Shown one piece after another: positions 31,857 to 35,366 of a stretch of DNA of 35,366 nucleotides; position 1 is the first letter of the stretch, and every line of letters begins with the position of its first letter. Below the pieces are notes generated by a model. The model ran no database searches and was not told where the DNA came from. It saw only the letters and a program-made list of their open reading frames with translations. Origin of the DNA: an uncultured Alphaproteobacteria bacterium (lineage in GTDB: Bacteria; Pseudomonadota; Alphaproteobacteria; HIMB59; GCA-002718135); contig CACJPV010000010.1 of the NCBI GenBank assembly GCA_902595425.1, forward strand, positions 1 to 35,366, read 5' to 3'. The position numbers and the translations under genes are program-made.

Positions 31857-32294
31857 ATGAAAAATGCGAAAATAATTAAAATTCATGAAAATGTATTTAA
31901 AGATAATTCAAATATAAAAAAATTTTTTAATAAAACAAAATCAAATAGCTCTAAAATTAATAACATAAAAATTATTCGTATAGATAATGATTTTTATGCT
32001 GGAGAAATCAAAGATGGAAAACCTCACGGGAAAGGTATTTGGAAATATTATCATCAAGGTAAGGCAGAAGGCAGATATGTGGGTGAATTTAAAGATGGAA
32101 AAAGAGATGGTGAGGGAAAATGGCTTATTGATGGATGTAGCTATGAGGGGGAATGGAAATTAGATAAATTTCACGGAAAAGGTAAACTCATTAGATTTGA
32201 TGATGTGCAAGAAGGATTTTGGTTTATGGGGAACTTTGAATGCCATTACGGAGATGAAGTAGAGCCATGCAATTATGTTGACATAAGAAAATAA
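31857..32294 (+). CDS. MORN-repeat protein (145 aa)
   Basis: A 145-residue protein with three MORN repeats: FYAGEIKDGKPHGKGIWKYY (about 47-66), GRYVGEFKDGKRDGEGKW (72-89) and SYEGEWKLDKFHGKGKL (95-111), plus a degenerate fourth (GFWFMGNFE). MORN repeats form elongated beta-hairpin arrays that bind membranes or partner proteins. The N-terminal 40 residues are lysine- and asparagine-rich. AAAAGGGGAG gives a strong Shine-Dalgarno. No enzymatic domain. It is convergent with the zinc-ribbon gene, 13 bases apart. Bacterial MORN proteins occur in accessory regions, which fits this neighbourhood. Confidence 0.85.
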   Translation: MKNAKIIKIHENVFKDNSNIKKFFNKTKSNSSKINNIKIIRIDNDFYAGEIKDGKPHGKGIWKYYHQGKAEGRYVGEFKDGKRDGEGKWLIDGCSYEGEWKLDKFHGKGKLIRFDDVQEGFWFMGNFECHYGDEVEPCNYVDIRK

Positions 32295-32307
32295 TGATAA
32301 TTAATTA

Positions 32308-32781
32308 TTATAATTCTTTTGTATTCCTGCAAGAAGGAAATTTTGAGCAACCTAAAAACCAACCATGTTTACCATATCGGACTTCCATTTGATGTCCGCA
32401 TCTGCCAATTTTTTCTTTTTCTGGTAATGTAGGAGGTAGAGGGAGAATTTTTGATATCTTATCAACTTTTTCAACACAGGAAGCTGTACATAAATTAGTA
32501 CCAGGTAAAGATTCTAAACGTTGAAGACTTATTGGTAGATTACAATTTGAACATATCTTTAAATTATCTTGATCAAATACCAATTTGTCATCTAAAAAGA
32601 TGTTAGGTCGTTTTGTGTTACATTTTTTACAAAATAAAGAGAAAACAATTCTATTCAGTCTGCTTATTTTAGATATTTTAAAGTTATTATAAAGATTATC
32701 ATCATCATTTGTAAAACTTACAATTTTTGAATTTTTACAATGAGTGCATTCAATTTTTATTTCACGGTGATGCTTTTGCAT
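32308..32781 (-). CDS. Three-module zinc-ribbon protein (157 aa)
   Basis: A 157-residue protein with three metal-binding modules. Module 1 uses Cys12/Cys15 and Cys51/Cys54 (CTHC, CKKC). Module 2 is DksA/TraR-like: CSNC, I-x-x-x-RL, LPGTNLCTASC (Cys77, Cys80, Cys98, Cys102). Module 3 is a type-I-topoisomerase-like zinc finger: CGHQMEVRYGKHGWFLGCSKFPSC (Cys128, Cys145, Cys151). The order suggests a nucleic-acid-binding protein. It is divergent from the DruA-like gene across a 110-base gap containing a palindrome. I do not recognise this exact architecture. Confidence 0.8.
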   Translation of the reverse strand: MQKHHREIKIECTHCKNSKIVSFTNDDDNLYNNFKISKISRLNRIVFSLFCKKCNTKRPNIFLDDKLVFDQDNLKICSNCNLPISLQRLESLPGTNLCTASCVEKVDKISKILPLPPTLPEKEKIGRCGHQMEVRYGKHGWFLGCSKFPSCRNTKEL

Positions 32782-32833
32782 ATCTTCTAAATAATTGCGT
32801 TTAATGTATTAGATTTCCTACATAATTTAAACA

Positions 32834-32857
32834 AATTCTAATTTTAGAATTAGAATT
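32834..32857. promoter_or_regulatory. Operator-like palindrome between the zinc-ribbon and DruA-like genes
   Basis: AATTCTAA (32834-32841), an 8-base spacer TTTTAGAA, then TTAGAATT (32850-32857) is a perfect inverted repeat; the spacer itself carries a further TTAGAA half-site. It sits in the shared control region of two divergent genes, a natural place for a repressor of the accessory locus. Confidence 0.4.
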
Positions 32858-32891
32858 CAACAAAAAATTAAGGTAGAGTTTTTAATATTAA

Positions 32892-34088
32892 ATGAAAAAG
32901 ATTGTTAATATTCATGATTTTGAATCCAGACTTAAAAGAAAAATAAGAAAACATTTTAAATCACTTGGCTATCAAATTGATAATAAGCAATTAACACCTC
33001 CAGATTTATCTGTAAAAAATAATATCAGAGATTTACATGCAAAACATAAAGAACAAACTGTTCTAGATAGTGAAAAATTTTTAAATAGATTGCCACCTGC
33101 AATATATGAATGCTTTGCTAATGGAAATGAAATTAATCCTAGTAAAATTTCGCCAAAAATTGAAAGAGTAAAACCAGGAACATTTCAAAATGATTTATTT
33201 AGATTAGCTGGTTTAACTTGGTCAGTACCTGTTTCTAGTGGTTATGGAAGAAGATTAAGATTTTTAGTGTGGGATGAATATAATAATAAATTAATTGGAA
33301 TTTTTGCTTTGGGTGATCCAAGTATAAATTTAAAAGCAAGAGATGAATTCATAGGATGGAATAAGGAAACAAGAGAAGAAAAATTGGTTAACGTAATGGA
33401 TTCATATATTGTTGGAGCTGTCCCGCCATATAACAAATTGTTATGTGGTAAATTGATTTCCTGTTTATTAAAAACAAAAGAAGTTGTTGATATTTTTAAA
33501 AAAGAATATGGAAATAAAGAAGGGCAGATATCTGAAAAAAATAAAAAACCTAAATTAACACTAATTACAACTTCATCTTCATTGGGAAAATCTTCAATCT
33601 ACAATAGACTTACACTAAATTCGGAGAAGTATATGATACCTATTTCTTATACTGATGGTTGGGGCCATTTTCATTTTTCACAAGATATTATGAATGATTT
33701 TGATGAATTATTAAGAAAACATAAACATAAATATTATAAATCTTATAAATTTAGACAAGGTGCAAATTACAAAATAAGAAAAATAAGAGCTTCTTTATCA
33801 ATTTTAAAATTGCCAGCTAGTTATTTGAAACACCAGATTAAAAGGGAATTATATTTTACCCCTCTGGCTAATAACTATTTAGATATTTTAAATAATAAAG
33901 CAAAAAGACCTGATTATTCATCTTTATTATCAATTAAAGAAGTATCCCAACTGGCTTTAGATAGATGGGTAATCAAAAGATCAAAAAATAATAAATCATA
34001 CAAAGAATGGAATAAATCTAGCATTAAGAAACTTATTTTTACCGAAGTTAACATTTTAGATTTACCTTTGTTTGAAAGTATAAAATAA
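32892..34088 (+). CDS. DruA-like protein (DUF4338; Druantia anti-phage component homolog)
   Basis: A 398-residue protein with the DUF4338 core: GRRLRFLVWDEYNNKLIGI, ALGDPSINLKARDEFIGW (about 119-156), VNVMDSYIVGAVPPYNKLLCGKLIS (167-190), LTLITTSSSLGKSSIYNRL (222-240) and SYTDGWGHFHF (252-262). These match the pattern I know from DruA, a subunit of type I Druantia anti-phage systems. No membrane segment. The next gene starts 2 bases after its stop, so they form an operon. The large helicase DruE is not in the window. DUF4338 proteins also occur outside Druantia, so a defence role is inference. A conventional Shine-Dalgarno close to the ATG is not seen; AAGGTAGAG lies 16 bases upstream. Confidence 0.8.
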   Translation: MKKIVNIHDFESRLKRKIRKHFKSLGYQIDNKQLTPPDLSVKNNIRDLHAKHKEQTVLDSEKFLNRLPPAIYECFANGNEINPSKISPKIERVKPGTFQNDLFRLAGLTWSVPVSSGYGRRLRFLVWDEYNNKLIGIFALGDPSINLKARDEFIGWNKETREEKLVNVMDSYIVGAVPPYNKLLCGKLISCLLKTKEVVDIFKKEYGNKEGQISEKNKKPKLTLITTSSSLGKSSIYNRLTLNSEKYMIPISYTDGWGHFHFSQDIMNDFDELLRKHKHKYYKSYKFRQGANYKIRKIRASLSILKLPASYLKHQIKRELYFTPLANNYLDILNNKAKRPDYSSLLSIKEVSQLALDRWVIKRSKNNKSYKEWNKSSIKKLIFTEVNILDLPLFESIK

Positions 34089-34090
34089 AT

Positions 34091-35366
34091 ATGGATTATG
34101 CAAAAGACAGATCAGGAAATACACATAAAGCAACAGAAGCTAATAAAGGTTACTATACATGCATACATTGCAAAGGAGATGTTCGATTAGCTAAGGGTAG
34201 AAAAAAAAATCCATATTTCTTTCATTTGCATGATAGGCATCCAGGTAATTGTGATGAGTATATAAAATCTCATTATATTCCTGGAACTTTATCAGGTATT
34301 TCAAATTCGGTTAAAACTTCAGAAAAATTTCAATCTAATTACAAACTAGATATAGAAATTAATACAAAAAACTTCCCTCATTTATGGAGTCTTCAATTGG
34401 ATTTACCTCATAATAGAGATTTAATTGGACATTCCGTTATCATACATAACGGTAAAGAAACTAAAACTATTAATCTAGATGAATTAAAGATTAGAAGTTT
34501 AACTCTACCTATGCATCCTCTTGATAGGGAATATACAATTATTACTCAACCAAGAAATGCAACTTATTTTAATATTGATGAGAATATAAGAGGATTGGAT
34601 AATAATTTAAATTTTTTTAATTCAAATAAATATAAAAATAAAAGATATTCTCCGTCCTCTAAATTAAAATGGGGTTACAATTACTATGTAATATGGAATG
34701 CATATTTAGACATACCAAATTTTATTGATATTCAGGTATCTGATTATGAAATAAAAGGATGGAAGTGCGGATTAATAAATTTACCAGACGATGAAAATAT
34801 ACAAATTAAAGAATGGATAGAAAAAAATTCTAATTTACAATTAGAAAAAGAAAAAATTTTTATACAAGTTTTATCTCAAGGGTTATTGAAGTTTAATAGC
34901 AATGATCACGCTACCATGGATAGTGAAAACTTTTTAATATCACTAAAAAGAACTTCTCAACTTTTAGATAACGAAATTGATGTTGAAATAGATGACAACA
35001 CATATCAATTCAATTTTGATGAAAATAATATCATTTATTTAAATGCAAATTTAGATAATTCTTATATGTTGATTAAATATGAAGGCGATACTTATTATTT
35101 TTCACACGAAGAAAACTTAATAAAAATAAATAATATTGACTCACTATGCAACTTTACTTTTAATTATAAAAAAGAAAATATTGAAATTTCTTTATTTGAC
35201 AAAAATTTTAAAAACTATTTAAAATTATTTTTAGATAATAAATCCTCCATTGAAAATGTATCGTATCTTCCACTGGTTGATTTTAATATTCAAATTGACG
35301 GTAAAAAATTATTAGATGAAAAAAAAATTGATAAAATAAAATTTACTCCAATGAAAAAAAATGTCG
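34091..35366 (+). CDS. CoiA-like zinc-motif protein, truncated by the window end (at least 425 aa)
   Basis: An open frame starts ATG at 34091 and stays open to the last base, so the C-terminus is outside. The N-terminus carries YYTCIHCKGDVRLAKGRKKN followed by FFHLHDRHPGNC, giving a CxxC...HxxH...C arrangement like the zinc module at the N-terminus of CoiA-type competence/nuclease-related proteins. The remainder seen here is asparagine- and lysine-rich with many beta strands and no recognised domain; there is no signal or membrane segment. Co-transcription with the DruA-like gene (2-base gap) suggests a joint role. It does not resemble the DruB-D subunits I can recall, so it may represent a different partner set. 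Confidence 0.8.
   Translation, partial: MDYAKDRSGNTHKATEANKGYYTCIHCKGDVRLAKGRKKNPYFFHLHDRHPGNCDEYIKSHYIPGTLSGISNSVKTSEKFQSNYKLDIEINTKNFPHLWSLQLDLPHNRDLIGHSVIIHNGKETKTINLDELKIRSLTLPMHPLDREYTIITQPRNATYFNIDENIRGLDNNLNFFNSNKYKNKRYSPSSKLKWGYNYYVIWNAYLDIPNFIDIQVSDYEIKGWKCGLINLPDDENIQIKEWIEKNSNLQLEKEKIFIQVLSQGLLKFNSNDHATMDSENFLISLKRTSQLLDNEIDVEIDDNTYQFNFDENNIIYLNANLDNSYMLIKYEGDTYYFSHEENLIKINNIDSLCNFTFNYKKENIEISLFDKNFKNYLKLFLDNKSSIENVSYLPLVDFNIQIDGKKLLDEKKIDKIKFTPMKKNV

Noticed and set aside
1..35366. CRISPR arrays, insertion sequences, integrases and attachment sites
   Set aside because: No regularly spaced repeats, transposase or recombinase motifs or tRNA-linked direct repeats were seen.

Overview
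The window is a dense, AT-rich stretch (about 30% GC by eye) of bacterial DNA with short intergenic gaps and genes on both strands. Gene content suggests a marine alphaproteobacterium of a low-GC lineage (SAR11/HIMB59/AEGEAN-169-like): M29 aminopeptidase, DMT-family permeases, a LacI-controlled sugar ABC locus, an OmpR/ChvI-type regulator and an AlkB-type hydroxylase. The taxonomic placement is inference. No rRNA, tRNA, CRISPR array, insertion sequence or integrase was seen. No gene-free stretch exceeds 300 bases.

Layout. 1-9.5 kb: a 5'-truncated RibA, a histidine phosphatase and an M29 aminopeptidase, several small membrane or secreted proteins of unknown function, a mu-class-like GST, an EamA permease, a YugP-type zinc peptidase, a bactofilin and a zinc alcohol dehydrogenase. 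9.5-13.6 kb: an anchored metzincin-like protein, a DUF4396-like membrane protein, an NTF2-like protein, a methyltransferase with an SMR-like membrane protein, and a divergent dimethylargininase. 13.7-19.9 kb: a sugar-use locus with GH2 glycosidase and binding protein on the minus strand, and LacI regulator and two permeases on the plus strand. They share a control region with a perfect TACTAAA-CA-TTTAGTA palindrome and 11-bp phased half-sites. No ATPase gene is present. 20-22 kb: a nitrilase and three small alpha/beta-barrel-like proteins, two of them tandem paralogs. 22-27 kb: a YbbP/YbbA-type ABC exporter, a divergent TesA-type esterase, and a caspase-like protease fused to Tudor-like repeats that overlaps tesA by 4 bases. 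27-31.7 kb: an AlkB-type hydroxylase, an unknown secreted protein, an orphan ChvI-like regulator and unknown membrane proteins. 31.8 kb to the end: a MORN-repeat protein, a three-module zinc-ribbon protein, a DruA-like (DUF4338) protein and, 2 bases later, a large CoiA-like zinc-motif protein that runs off the window. This end looks like an accessory, possibly anti-phage, locus.

Most notable signals: (1) three copies of an unrecognised 71-74 nt element at 6246, 7836 and 30399. Each has a closing stem TGGCAC/GTGCCA, a TCCT motif exactly 5 nt before the 3' arm, and an open frame whose first codons read (G/A)TG GCA CTG. Each lies upstream of a same-strand gene. (2) The caspase-Tudor fusion. (3) The DruA/CoiA-like pair at the right edge.
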